Shown here: piece by piece, positions 1 to 12,450 of the stretch
Layout of the letters: the number at the start of each line of letters is the position of its first letter
Position numbering within the stretch: position 1 is the first letter of the stretch
Assembly (NCBI GenBank): GCA_004335835.1
Contig: RWJK01000982.1
Coordinates: 1,633 to 65,632 of the forward strand
DNA length: 64,000 nt
Direction: 5' to 3'
Origin: Scenedesmus sp. ARA3
Taxonomy: Eukaryota; Chlorophyta; Chlorophyceae; Sphaeropleales; Scenedesmaceae
The notes under the pieces: generated by a model
The model's input: the letters and a program-made list of their open reading frames with translations, nothing else
What the model was told of the DNA's origin: nothing
Databases searched by the model: none
Program-made: the position numbers and the translations under genes

Positions 1-32
1 TTGTGCTTGAGCAGGCTGACCACCTGGCGGCA

Positions 33-63
<31 letters not shown>

Positions 64-895
64 TGAGGAAGTGGGTGGTGGCAGCAGCAGCAGTTGATGG
101 GTGGCCAGCGCCACCACGCCCGCCTTGTGCTTCAGCAGACTGGCCACCTGGTGACAGCAAGAGCAAGCGCGTGGTGACAGCAGCAGCAGCAACAGCAGCA
201 GCAACAGCAGCAGCAACAGTCAATGGGTGGCCAGCGTAATTGGCACTCCTGTGCGCTTGAGCAGGCTGGCCACCTGACGGCAGCAATCCATCCTCGTGCT
301 GCGGCTGCAGCGCCACTGCCATGCGCCTGGTGCCAGCTGCATGCGCAGCTGAGCCGTCCGCATTTGTCACGCTCCTCAAACTAAAATACAACAAGCTGCA
401 ACCGCCCAATATCCTGCCAAAATCATTGGAAAATGATCCCATTTCATGTGCGCACCTGAGCTTTCTGCATGGGTGACACGCAGCAGCAGATGACCGCGCT
501 GCACTCCTCGCACAGCGCCAGCAGCTCATCCTCGTGCTGCGGCTGCAGCGCCACAACTGCAATGCCACTGCCACGCGCCTGGTGCCAGCTGTATGCGCAG
601 CTGAGCCGTCCGCATTTGTCGCGCACCTCAAACTAAAAGACAACACGCTGAAACTGCCAACAATCCTGCCATAACCATTGAAAAAGGAAAAAAAAGATCC
701 CGTTTCATGTGCGCACCTGAGCCTTTTGCATGGGTGACACGCGGCAGCAGATGACCGCGCTGCACTCCTTGCAAAGCGCCAGCAGCTCATCCTCATGCTG
801 CGGCTGCAGTGCCACTGCCAGCGCTGCGCCATCAATCACCAGCCCCACGCCCGCCACAGCAGCCGCACCACCTGCCGGCAGCTGCAGCCACGACT

Positions 896-938
<43 letters not shown>

Positions 939-3900
939 GCTGCTGCGCGAGCGCAGGGCGTGTGCTGCTGCCCACATGCGCCGCAGCGCTGCTGATGCAG
1001 GCCCGCCAGGGCTGCTGCTGGACAGCCCTAAACCTGGCCTGTTATTGTTTAAATTTGAATTTGGATTTGAACCGCCAAACAGGCCGGCAAGCCCTGAGCC
1101 GCCGCCGCTGGTGCCGCTGCGCCCAAACAGCCAGAGGCCGCTGCCCCTACTGGCTGGCCCGCCACCCACAGCTGCTGCTGCTGCTGCTGCTGGCGAGTTT
1201 GCTGCTGCTGCTGCTGCTGCTGCCGAAGCGGCGCTGCTGCTGGTGAGGTCTGCTTCTGACACCTTCAGCAGGGCCATCTGCGGGTTCAGCAGCCTGGGGG
1301 GCAGCACACATGCAACATGTCAACCACAGGATGAGGGACGCAAGAAGTCCTTTGTGCTGTGAGCAGATACTCAAAACACAATGAGGATAAAAGAGACCAA
1401 CACAAAATGCATATATGCATGAGGATGCTGGCTGGCTGTCTGGCTGCCTGCCTGCATGTGCGATGCAGCACATGCCTGGGTCACAACTGGAGGCTCTGCC
1501 CACTGAGTAGTGTGCCCAATGCTGACCCGTGCATGCACTGATATGCCAAAGCTGAGGACTTGCCTACAGCGTATGATCAGGTGCCACCAGGCAAGCTCAC
1601 CGTGCGGTGTGGCCTATGCTGACACATGCACTTGATTGCTGAAGCTGAGGATTCGCTGGCAGCTCTTGCCCGGGTCCCACCATGCATTGTGAATGCACGC
1701 ATGCTCACTGTGCGGTGTGGCCGATGCTGATGGCCGTCTCCACCTTGTCGCCCGTGAGCACCCACACCTTCATGCCAGCAGCCACCAGCGCGGTAATGGA
1801 CTGCGGCACACCATCCTGCAGGGCAGTTCACACACATACGGAGCATCTCACGACGGGGTTGCGTCATACAGTGCTGCTGAGGCACAGGATTGCATGTATA
1901 GGATGATTATCATATAGCTCAACACCAGGCATAGCACAAGCCCGGTCGAACAGTGGAGCCGTTACACCTGCTGCACTGGCTTCAAGCACTTCCACTATCG
2001 CTCTGCACTCAGCAGCAGCAGCAGCAGCATCGGCGCCCCCACGCACATGTAGCTTGTCCTCCACTGCAGTGGCGCCCAGCAGCGTCAGATAACATTCCAG
2101 CGCCCGCACGTTGCCTCCAAAACAAGTGGACGCTGTGTCGCTGCAAGGTGTTGCGTACCTGTCACCAGCAGCAGCTCGTCCGGCAACTGAACTGCAGAAG
2201 CCCAGCCAGGCGTACAAAACGGCAGCAACTGCTTTTGACCTCAACACCCACCTGCAGCTTATCCTCCACTGCGGTAGCACCCAGCAGCGTCAGATCACAC
2301 TCCATCGCCTCACACACCGCAGCCACCTGGCTGTTGCGGTCACCCATGCTGGCACACGCCGACTTGTACTGCTCAGCCCAGGCCTCGTACTGCTGCTGCT
2401 GCAGCGGCTTGGAGGCCACTACGAGTGTGCGGTAGCCTGCCTCTGACATCTGTGACAGGTGTGCTGACGTGGACGCCAGCAGCGGCTGCTGCAGCGCCTG
2501 CTGCTCAGCAGGCAGGCCGGCACCTGCAGGAGACATGGGGGCAGACACACACACATGCACTGGGTTTCGAAGCAGCTGTTGGGGTGTTGACAGCATGCAT
2601 ATGGGTGTGAGCAGGAAGCTGCAGCGCCTGCTGCTCCTGTGGCAGCCCGGCAGCAATGCACCACGCACACACGTGTTACAGCGCATGTGCTGAAAGCACG
2701 GGCGTCTCGGGTGCTGACGTGGACGCCAGCAGCAGCTGCTGCAGCGCCTGCTGCTCAGCTGGCAGCCCGGCACTTGCAACAAACGTGGGATAAACACATA
2801 CAATTACTTCATGTTGCTACGGTCGATCGGGCGCTGACGGCATGCACACGGCAGCGAACAGGAGCTGCAGCGCCTGCTGCCTTGGCGACAGGCCGGCACC
2901 TGTGCAGCCATGAACATGCACACACGTGCCACACCAACAGATGCACAAGCATCGGTGGTCTCAAGTGCATTTTTTGCTCTGTACATCTCACTATATCAAG
3001 GCACAAGGTGCCGTCAATTTGAGATACAAACTAACTTTGGCAGTGCCCGCACCTGCAAGGCGCGCCAGCATCACATTGTCGGCGCCCTTGCTGATCAGCC
3101 GCAGCTGGCCAGCGGGGCAGCGCACCACCACGCTCATGCGCTTGCGGTCGCTGCTGAACTCCAGCACGGCAAGCAGCTCGTAGCGCACCAGCTGCCCTTG
3201 AACCTCCACCTCGATGCCAGCAGCAGACCTGCGTAACAGCAGCACCAGCAGCAGCAGCAGTAGAAAGCAAGAACTGCCAGCAGCTCGTAGCGCACCAGCT
3301 GCCCCCCAACCTCCACCTCAATGCCAGCAGCACACCTGCGTAACAGCAGCAGCAGCAGCAGTAGCAGTAGTTTTGATCATAAGAACTGCCAGCAGCTCGT
3401 AGCGCACCAGCTGCCCCCCAACCTCCACCTCAATGCCAGCAGCACACCTGCGTAACAGCAGCAGCAGCAGCAGCAGTAGCAGTAGTTTTGATCATAAGAA
3501 CTGCAAGCAGCTCGTAGCGCACCAGCTGCCCTTGGACCTCCACCTCGATGCCAGCAGCAGACCTGCGTAACAGCAGCACCAGCAGCGCAGTGCAGTCAAA
3601 TGGAGACAGCGGTTGTCGCAGCCTGCACGACAATGTCCTTGGCAGACTCTGATTGCGGGGATTGCAACATGCGCGAAGCAGCAGCAGCAGCAGCAGCAGC
3701 AGCAGAGGTACGGTGCAGGAGGGTGGCTGTCCTGCGAGCTGCTCAATGTGCGAAATACCTTGCAAACTGCAACGTAGTAAGCCTTGAATGTCTGGGCTGA
3801 GGTGTGTTGCTGGATGTCATGCTGCTGCATGTACACGTGGAAACACAGTACAGCTCCAGTCCAGTGCAGCGTGGCTGCCTACGCAATACCCCCTCAATTA

Positions 3901-5447
3901 CCCCGCAACACCCTGTATTCACCCTTGAGTCACCCGCAATGCACCTACGACACAGCCTCACCGTGACAGCAGCTTGGTGCCCAGGTAAGCCGCGCCAGCC
4001 ACCAGCGCCTCCTCGTCAGGGGAGGCGGCCTGCAGCGCAGCAGTGGAAATCATTTTGCAGGTGAAAGAATTTCAGACCACTCACATTGACGGCACAAAAC
4101 TGCGCCAGCCACCAGCCTTCCTCGTCAAGGCAGGCGGCCTGCGGGCAGCCAACACCACGCTCACACAATTGGGTGCACAGAAACTCCATCTCCACGACTG
4201 GACTGTGAACTTGACTGTTCCCGGCGCGTGTTGCAATGCACAGTTGGCTCAGGATCTTTTGACACCCTTTTCACAACAATGCATCACCTGGTGCAGCAGC
4301 CAGCCTGTACCGTGGCACACCTGGCGAGGCGGAGCCGTGATCTGAACGCTGCGTCATCTACGAAACAGAGATATGCCAGCATCAACATGACTATCCCACT
4401 TCCACAGCTCACCTGGTACAGCAGCCGGCCTGCGTCGGTGGCTGTGGGCACCACCGTGTTGCACAGCGCCAGCGCCAGCAGGAACTCCCCAACAGCAGCA
4501 GCCTCGCCAGCAGCAGCAGCTGTACTGCCTGCTTTCTGTAGATCTGAGTCCGCTGCTGCTGCTGCTGCTGCTGCAGCGCGGAGCTCTTCATCTAGTGCGA
4601 TGGTGTGCGGTGTGTTTGGTGGCGGCAGCGCTCCAGCGCCCGGCTCAATCACAACACCCCCAGCACCCCCGCCCGACCCAACAGCAGTAGCCGCACCCTG
4701 CTTCTTCCCCTGCTTCCCCTGCTGCTGCAGGTTCGAGCTGCTGCCGCCTTTGCTGCCGCCCTTGCTGCTGCTGTCAGCTTGCCTGGCGGCCGCCGCTGCT
4801 GCTGCCGCTGCTGCTGCGTGATGTGCTGCCTGCTGCGCGTGCTGGGTGTGTCCAAATAACTTCCCTCCCACGCTGGCCCACACGAAGCCCATGATGTTCT
4901 GCGTGAGCGTGCCTGTCTTGTCACTGAGCACGTACTGCACCTGCGATGCAGTAAAACAACAGCACGAAAGGGCTTCATACCGTGAGACACAGTGTACAGT
5001 ACAGACCATGTCTGCCCAGGCTCTACGAAATGGGTACCAAAACGAAACCACACATGTGATGATGCCATGCGTATGTACAGGCGGGCAGGGTCATGAGATG
5101 CTCAGTGCGCATGCATGTAGTGGGCTGGCACACACGCAGCCCATGATGTTCTGCGTGAGCGTGCCTGTCTTGTCACTGGGCAAATACTGCACCTGCAGTG
5201 CAACAAAAAGAAACCACGCGGCTCCATACTGTGGGGGATTAACTGCAGACCATATGACCCCAGGCTCTGCGGAATCAACACCAAAGTGCAAGCAATGCAT
5301 GTGATGCTGCGATGTGCACTTGAACTGCAGGCAGGCGGCATCAGGAGTTGTTTCATGTGCATGTGTAAGTTGACTTGGCTTACACAAAACCCAAAATGTG
5401 CTGCTGCAGCCTCACCTGGCCCAGCTCCTCGTTGAGCGTGGTGGTGC

Positions 5448-5480
<33 letters not shown>

Positions 5481-6516
5481 GTGTAACAGTGCATGCTGCT
5501 GCTGCCGCCTCACCTGGCCCAGCTCCTCGTTGAGTGTGGTGGTGCGGCTGGTGGCGGGCACGTCCTCAGGCGCATAGTACATGGCCCGGTCACGGTCATA
5601 CAGCAGCTGCGGGGGCAGCATAAAGCAGCAGCAGCAGCAGCAGGCAAGATACCAAGTTCAGCCTGCGGGCGCATAGTATATACCACTGTCGCGGTCGTAC
5701 AGCAGCTGCCGGCGCAGCAGCAAGCAGCAGCGGCAGCTGCAGCAGCAGCAAAACAAGCCTGCAACGGCCAAACCAAAGCCCGCTGCGCCTTGCACAGCGC
5801 CACCTTGACCGTCTCCAGGCTCAAGTACAGGCTGATGAGCACTGATGGCCACAACACTTAGCACAGCAGGAGCCACACAATCACAACACGACGCAGCAGG
5901 CTCGGCCCGACCTTGCACTGCGCCACCTTGACTGTGTCTAGACTGACGTACAGGCGCATGGCCATCGATGGTCACAAGCAAGCAATGCAGAAGCCACACA
6001 ATCACAACACGACGCAGCAGGCTCGGCCCCACCTTGCACTGCGCCACCTTGACTGTTTCTAGACTGACGTACAGGCGCATGGCCATCGATGGTCACAAGC
6101 AAGCAATGCAGAAGCCACATGATCAAGTATGGCACAGCAGCCACAGGCCACAACTTGCACTGCTCCACCTTTGACGCTCTGCAGACGTCCTGCTGAGCAG
6201 GAAAGAAGAGACAAACACAAGCTACGCCCCACGACCATGTGCGCACCTTGCACTGCGCCACCTTGACTGTTTCCAGGCTGACGTAGAGGCTGATGGGCAC
6301 CAGTTGCCGCTGCAAGAGCAGAAAAGAAGCCACAACATCATAGGAAAAACACAGCATCCCATTCATACCTTGCACTGCGCCACCTTGACTGTCTCCAGGC
6401 TGACGTAGAGGCTGATGGGCACCGCCTGAGCCAGCAGGATCACAAAGCGCACCACCTGCACCAGCCAGCCCGCAATGCCGGGCGGCAGCTCCGGCCACCC
6501 CACCTGGCGCAGCATC

Positions 6517-6567
<51 letters not shown>

Positions 6568-9500
6568 TCAAGGCAACAATGAAGCACAACAGTTGGACGA
6601 GGTTGTGAGGCACACTCCTTGTGCACACGCGGCAGGTGTTTCAAAGGAGCTTAACACTGCGGTGATCCTGTGGCATCTTGTACATGCAAGTGCCCTCACC
6701 TGCCGCCCCAAGTATCATTCTCGCCGGTAGCTGTGCCGCCCCTCCCACACCATGTTGGCGGTGGCCAGGCACGCACACGTCAGACATCATCAGTCAAACA
6801 CCAGTCAACTTTTCAGTACATTTCATCAGCAGACGCACCTGCCGCCCCAGGTACCAATCCCTCCGGTAGCTGTGCCGCCCCTCCCACACCATGTTGGCGG
6901 TGGCCAGGCACACCCAAGTCAAACAACATCGGTCAAACACCGGTCAAACTTTAAGCATCTCTTCATCAGCAGTCGCAGCCTCTCCTGCCGCCCCAGGTAC
7001 CATTCTCGCCGGTAGCTGTGCCGCCCCTCCCACACCATGTTTGCGGTGGCCAGGCACACTCAAGTCACACAACACCGGTCAAACACCAGTCAAACACCAG
7101 TCAAACTACAAGCAGCTCTTCATCAGCAGCCGGAACCGCACCTGCCGCCTAGGTACCAATCCCTGCGGTAGCTGTGCCGCCCCTCCCACACCATGTTGGC
7201 GGTGGCCAGGCACACACAAGTCAGACAACATCGGTCAAACACCAGTCAAACTTCATCAGCAGACCTAGTCGCACCTGCCGTCCAAGGTACCAATCCCTGC
7301 GGTAGCTGTGCCGCCCCTCCCACACCATGTTGGCAGTGGCCAAGCACAGCGCTGCAGTGCCCAGCGCAGCCAGCACCACCACCACCACGCGGTTCATGGC
7401 TGCCTCCAGCCGCGTCACTTTGCGCGGCGCGGGCAGCATGTTTCGCACTACTTTGGTGTCAGGGCCTGCAGGGGTTGCGCACGGTGAGGAGGGTGCAGGC
7501 CAGGCAACATAGTTCATCCAGTATATCTGAGCTCAGGATATGGGTCAGTCAACAACAAGAAGCTGACGTACCAGCATTGCTTGCATGTCACGCTAGTGTA
7601 TGTGCCACATACAAGCAGCATCCCAGCCAGTTGCTGTAGAAAGCAATGCCACGCACCTGTGAAAATGACGGCCCCAATGACCCACTCCGTCTTGCGCAGC
7701 GTGCAGCCGCGCAGCAGCAGGTTGGAGGCGGACAGAGGCTCGCGGTACACAAGGCCCACCTGGCGGCAGCAGCAGCAGCAGCAGTGCAGCGTTGGATGTC
7801 AGCAGGCCTGCATAGAGGGACCCCCAAGGAAGCACAAGAGCCTAGCACGCCACGGCCAGTGATGTCCCTGCAAGATGGCAGCGGCTGGACATGCAGACAC
7901 TGTGAAGCGCAGCTGCACTCCCCAAATGATGCACAGCAACTGCTAGTAATGATCACATCAGCAGCAGCAGCAGCAGCACGGCATTCATCAGCCTGAAAGC
8001 AAGGTACACATTGCCACACCAGGCAGCCCACCTGCTGCCCATACTCGCCGAGTGCTGCTGTCACGCTGTCAGCACCTCCCCCGCCACGCCCTGCCGCCTG
8101 CCGCCGCCTGCTGGGGCTGCTGCTGCCGCCCCTGCCTTTGGGACTACCACGCCCCTGCTGCTGCTGCTGCTCGCTTTCTCTGCCTGCTGACGCGTACCAG
8201 CCTGAGCCTCCCCCTGTTGCTGGCCCTGCTGCTGCTGCTGCCATCTCCACCTCCTGTCTGCTGCTGCTGCCGCTGCCCCTAGCCGTTGCTGCAGCAGCTG
8301 CCACAGCAGTGGCCTGGCGACTGGGCGCAAAGCTTGGGTGTGGGTTGTAGGTGGGCGGGAAGTCCCAGCAGCATATGGCTCCCTGGAAGGAACAAAAACA
8401 TATAAAATGTGCTACAAAGTGCATAAAGAACAGACAGGCTATGCTTGCGTTTTCATGTGGCCATTGCCAGTACGCACACCTGAAGAGTTGTGAGCAGCAC
8501 ATAGGTCAGCACTGACCGGCCCCAAGAAATGGCCTCTGTGTGTACTTGCGGCTTGGACGATGCGTGCACAGCTGCTCATTACTCCACACGCTATGGCCGC
8601 ATAGGAACCTACCTGGAAAGAGTAGAGCCGGGGGTTGGGCGCCTCGCACTCAATGCTGAAGTAGCCGGCACGGCTGAAGGCCTCTGCGGGTGCAGGAAGA
8701 CATTGAAACGTAAGTGGCAGGTGTGCGGATGGTTCGGTGACAGTGCAGATAGATGCCAAAGTAGCCGGCGCGGCTGAAGGCCTCTGTGGGTGCAGGCTCA
8801 ACCACACAGGAGTGACAAGGCGGCGGCAGAGATCCACGCCTGTGAGACAGCACTCCAGTTTCCTTGCACTGCATGAAGCAAGCTGCGGCAATAGCCCGTC
8901 CGTCTGCTGCACAGACGCAAGCTGCCACTGCTCGACCACTGGTTTGAAACCATGCATGCGCACCTGCGCAGTCAAAGGAAGCGGTGCCCGGGTGGCAGAA
9001 CTTGACCTTGAGGTTGGTCTCGCCATCTAAGTTGGCTGTTTCTACGTAGCACAGGCCGTCAGGGTCGGAGCTGGCCAGCAGCACGATGTCTGCAGGGATG
9101 TCCTCGTCATTTGAAAGACGAACAAGGTCACCCACCTGCGGGCAGGCGATTAGGGGGTCACCAAACACTGTTCATGGATGGCAGACTTCAGCTGAGAAAT
9201 GGACTGCGCTCAAGGCCGTGAGTGCAGCAGACCGAAGGAACGCACGCACCACCACAGAGCAGCCTGATGCAGCCTAATGCAGCCCCTTCAAACGCACCTG
9301 CAGCGTCTTCCAGTAGATGCGCTGGTCGCCGTCCTCCTTGAGCGTCGTCACAAAGCGGTGGTTCACCTGCGGGAGGCAGCAGTGCAAAGCAGCAGAGCTT
9401 CTGAAGCAGCGTGCAGCGCGCAGGCGAGCTAGCGGTGGCTGTATGTGTTGTGGTTGTTGCGCTTGGCCCGGCGGCTGACCTTTTGCTAATCTCGCGCCTG

Positions 9501-12450
9501 TACAGACCAGCACGGCGTACAGAAGGACTTCCAAACCTCGTACTGGTCCACGTCCGTACAGCCGCCTGCACCCACAAAACGTTCATTTTGCTGCAGTACC
9601 CAGCGGCTGACCCTACCGCTGCACGCTGGACCACGCCCGTGCACCTGCTCGTCCGCCTTGTGGCGCCAGAAGTCGTCGAATGCCTCCTTGACGCCGTTGA
9701 CCAGCAGCACCACCGCCAGCGGGAACAGCGTGCCCCACCACGGCACGGGAGACAGCCCGGGGATGGCCTGCGGGACAACAGGCCAGGCAGGTGCATGCAC
9801 AGAATCTGACGCTGAGGAAACAATGTGCCTTTTCGCCATGGTGTCTGAGAAAAGCTTGCGCCATCACAGGACCGGAGACAGCCCGGGGATAGCCTGCACA
9901 AGAGGCCATGCAGGTGAGAGGGGGTGGCATGAATGATGGTTGTACTAGAGAAATCGTCGAGTCCCGATATGCGTGCATAGTGCGCATACGCAGTGACACG
10001 CAGAATGCGTTCACAGTTGCCAGCGACGCGCAGCACGTCAGCATGCACACCCAAACTGCCACTGCCCACACACAGCGCAGATGCCTGCACGACTGCAGGG
10101 TTGGCCATCAGGAGCAGCTCGGACGCATGCAGGATGACCACTGCTGCCGCTGCGCCGCACCTGCAGGCACACCAGTGCCAGGAAGTACATGTTGGCCACG
10201 CGCTTGAACTGCGTGTACAGGTTGACCGGCACAAAGCTGAGCGCGTTGTACTTGCTGGTCACCAGCTCGTTGCTGATGAACGCGCCAGGGGGGCGGCGCC
10301 TGCAAATAAGTTGGAGCATCACCAGGAGGCAGGAGGTTTATGCACACAGCATGAGCATGCACAGGTTCGAGGCAGCTCGTTGTTGACGAAGGCGCTGGCC
10401 AGTCGCCGCATGCAGCCAGGATGGTTGCGGCGCAAACATGAAGAACATACAGAGGGCATGATGCACAGCATGAGCAGGTAATTGCAAGCAAGCAGGTGGC
10501 ACACCGCGCATGTGCGTGCACGTGTGTTGCTGCTGGTCGTCACAATGTGGAGTGGGGCGCAAAGGCACGAAGTGCCGCGCTGCAGCCAGAACCCCTGACT
10601 GTGTGGACGCAGATAGCAGGAAGGGCAAGACGCTGCAGTGCCTGCTGTGCTAATCCCTGCTGTCCCAAGCTAGTGCAGCCCGCCGCCGGCTGTATCTTCA
10701 TGGCTTCACTGCTGCGCTTTAAGCACAGCCATGTGCCGCACCTGCGTACACCCGCTGCCTTGAGCAGTCGCTGCCACTGCGTGAGCACTCCCTCGCCGCT
10801 GATGGTTTGCACCTGCAGCACAGCAGCAGCGGCAGCCAGCACATGACGCGCAACGCAGCACAGCACAATCAGCACTGATAGACAGCAACAGACGCAGCCA
10901 GCCAGCATCAGCAAAGCAGACTCGTCGCAACAGCCCACAGCCACACGTGCTGTGTCCTACCTGTACAATGCGTGTCTGCTCATCGTCCGGAGCATGCGCA
11001 TCCTCATCTCTTACAAAACTGCATTCCTCCCAACGCAACACAGCCCGCAACCATGTCATGCGCTGCGTCTCACCTGTACATTGCGTGTCTGCACATCTTC
11101 CGGCACATGCGATTCCCTATCTCCTACACAATCCCATCCCTCTCAAAATTGCAAAGCCCGTAGCCAACTCTATTACGTGCCGCACCCCACCTGCACGTTA
11201 CGCGTCTGCTCATCTTCCGGGGCATGCGCGTCCCCTCCATGCACGCCCACCACCTCCTGCCGCTTGCTCTTGAATCCCCGCCTGCTGCTGCCAGCTCGGC
11301 CAACAGCATTGCCTGCAGCCCTGCCGGCAGCCATGCCTGCAGGGAGCGGGGCGTCCTCTCCTGCAAGGATGCGGGTTGCATCAGCGCCCTCTGGCGCATC
11401 TAGGGGATGGTCTGCTGACTCATCTTCAAGCACGATGAGGTCCCCATAGCCAAGCGAGCCTGCAGTGGAAACAGTCATAATGTTATGCTGAGAGTGCTGA
11501 AGTAAAATTGACGAGCACAACAGGCAGTCGATGCGCAGCAGTGTATGGCAAGCAGGGTGGCCTGCTGCATCTCGATAGTAAGGCTACAAGCGCGTTGCTG
11601 CACACGCTTAGAGCAAGGCAAGGCTGCAGCACAGGCGCGCTGTTTGCATGTGACACAGCCGAACCGACCCAGCAGCGCTGCTGCTGCTGCTGCCGGCGCA
11701 CCTGATCTGCCTGGCTGCCCGCTGCCGCGCAGGGACAGCACTCGCGCCAGGCCTCCACCCGATGCTGCTGCTGCTGCTCTCCTGGCAGGGGATGCTGCAT
11801 CGCCCAGCGGACCTGCTGCTGCTCCTGACGGTCCTGTCAGTGGCTGTACAGATGGAAGAGATGAGCTGCTGCCAAAGTCCAGCAGGTCGCCAACAGGCTG
11901 CTGTTGCTGCTGCTGTCCCTGCCGCTGCTGTGCGCCTGCTGCTGCTGCTGGTGGTGGCTGGCCGAGGCCCAGCAGGTCCTGCAAGCAGCAAGAGGAACAC
12001 GTGGTACTAAGCGCGAGGCATGCGTTTGCATTGCTAGGGCATAGATTGCCGCTTGCAGGAGAGACCGGTATGTCTGCTGCTGCCAATGCTGCCACTATCC
12101 TGCTATGCTGCTCTGCAACCAGATGTGCTGGTTATGCTGACCATGCCTGACAGGGGTTACAGCAAAGAGCCACAGCAAAGGGCCACGGTACTGCGGGTTG
12201 TCTGCATGCTTACACAGTGTGCTGAAGAATATGACAGACAGCCGCCTGCCCTGCAACACAGTGCAGCAAGGCTAGGGACTAATGCATCACAGAACAGACA
12301 CACATCCTGCCCTGACCTGTTGCTGCTGCTGCTACTCACTGCTTCGTCTTCCAGTTGAAAGGCGCTGCGAGCACCACCAGCACTCCCTGCTGTTGCAGCT
12401 GCAGCTGCGGGCGGGCCCCTGGCTGCCTGTGGCTGCTGGCCGCTGCTCAT
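1..12450 (-). CDS. P4-type ATPase (phospholipid flippase), 3' part beyond left edge
   Basis: Flips phospholipids across late-secretory or plasma membranes, coupled to ATP hydrolysis. Exons (minus): 12450-12340, 11978-11702, 11459-11191, 10812-10742, 10299-10161, 9767-9645, 9366-9298, 9135-8964, 8683-8613, 8382-8032, 7759-7657, 7465-7275, 6503-6369, 5606-5514, 4940-4413, 4029-3962, 3228-3053, 2523-2252, 1815-1709, 1293-717, and a last one opening at 23. Phases close throughout, giving about 1,300 visible residues. P4 signatures in order: N-terminal [20 protein letters not shown], actuator LDGETNLK, M4 [28 protein letters not shown] with the phosphorylated Asp, [45 protein letters not shown]. 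Gly/Ala/Ser-rich insertions lie in exons 10, 15 and 20. The N-terminus carries DLLGL and DLLDFG motifs. M5-M10 are missing. The start is the first in-frame ATG of the 5' exon. Many introns hold exon-edge echoes, so a few junction choices could differ in vivo. Confidence 0.93.
290..815 (-). repeat. Tandem copies around the flippase exon 20 donor
   Basis: A unit of about 260 bp is repeated. It holds the coding end of exon 20 ([12 protein letters not shown] to SPMQKAQ), the donor GTGCGCAC and following intron. The genuine copy is near 717-815; a second is near 460-555, and a third truncated remnant lies at about 290-360. Three copies of the next exon's start (VSLLKH) lie at 1-26, about 115-150 and about 240-275; the copy running off the left edge is taken as genuine. 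Confidence 0.75.
2500..2915 (-). repeat. Echo copies of the flippase exon 18 5' edge
   Basis: The genuine exon opens at 2523 ([14 protein letters not shown]). Copies follow upstream near 2610-2650, 2705-2780 and 2835-2905. Each repeats a GCAG-linked block with GCGCTGCAGC and a TCAGCACC-like end. A separate echo of this exon's 3' edge ([13 protein letters not shown]) lies at about 2015-2110 in the next intron. Confidence 0.75.
3150..3590 (-). repeat. Four copies of the flippase exon 17 5' edge
   Basis: The genuine exon starts at 3228 with [20 protein letters not shown]. Three upstream copies (about 3270-3345, 3375-3455, 3495-3575) keep the acceptor TTACGCAG and the same coding start, then diverge into a shared tail containing TTTTGATCATAAGAACTGC. 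Confidence 0.85.
3962..5720 (-). repeat. Scattered single echoes around flippase exons 14-16
   Basis: Single partial copies of exon edges sit in the adjacent introns: exon 14 start at about 5670-5715 ([13 protein letters not shown]), exon 14 end at about 5415-5450 ([11 protein letters not shown] plus donor), exon 15 start at about 5130-5195 ([18 protein letters not shown]), and exon 16 start at about 4090-4135. Each copy lies on the side expected if the duplication spanned the exon-intron junction. Confidence 0.75.
5780..6432 (-). repeat. Array of five copies of the flippase M4 exon 3' edge
   Basis: The real exon edge (6369-6432) is followed in the intron by copies near 6247-6309, 6031-6090, 5910-5965 and 5785-5845. 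Each carries the [13 protein letters not shown] coding segment (diverged in places) and a donor-like GT. The two middle copies sit in a clean direct repeat of about 121 bp that includes intron sequence. Confidence 0.85.
6247..6309 (-). other. Complete exon-like duplicate of the flippase M4 exon edge
   Basis: This lies in the intron after the M4 exon (6503-6369). It has its own acceptor (pyrimidine-rich stretch ending TTGCAG, just above 6309) and donor (GTGCGC just below 6247). It is 63 nt long, phase 0 at both ends, and reads [20 protein letters not shown] plus Lys. The part from VPISL onward equals the end of the M4 exon. If spliced in, it would repeat the M4 PISL motif in frame; if used instead of the 45-residue exon it would shorten M4. 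Three further, more decayed copies follow at lower coordinates. Confidence 0.6.
6700..7350 (-). repeat. Array of five copies of the flippase exon 12 3' edge
   Basis: A shared block coding [16 protein letters not shown] on the minus strand recurs with anchors at about 6731, 6870, 7016, 7172 and 7316, a spacing of 139-156 bp. The last is the genuine exon end (donor after 7275). Each copy keeps a donor-like CAG/GTGCG context, and the flanking intron carries repeated GTCAAACACC-type sequence. Confidence 0.9.
8740..11110 (-). repeat. Exon-edge echoes in the 5' half of the flippase gene
   Basis: Echoes: exon 9 start at about 8745-8795 ([11 protein letters not shown]), exon 6 start at about 9870-9900, exon 5 start at about 10370-10420 ([12 protein letters not shown], diverged from [12 protein letters not shown]), and two copies of the exon 3 end ([17 protein letters not shown] plus donor) at about 10960-11010 and 11065-11110. 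The genuine exon 3 end is at 11191. Confidence 0.7.

Noticed and set aside
5785..6310. Counting every M4 echo as an additional genuine exon
   Set aside because: Only the copy at 6247-6309 has both splice sites. The others lack an acceptor or begin in unrelated sequence.
6700..7350. Regularly spaced direct repeats resembling a CRISPR array
   Set aside because: Units are 70 or so bases of coding-edge sequence with similar, not unique, spacers inside a eukaryotic intron; no cas genes.
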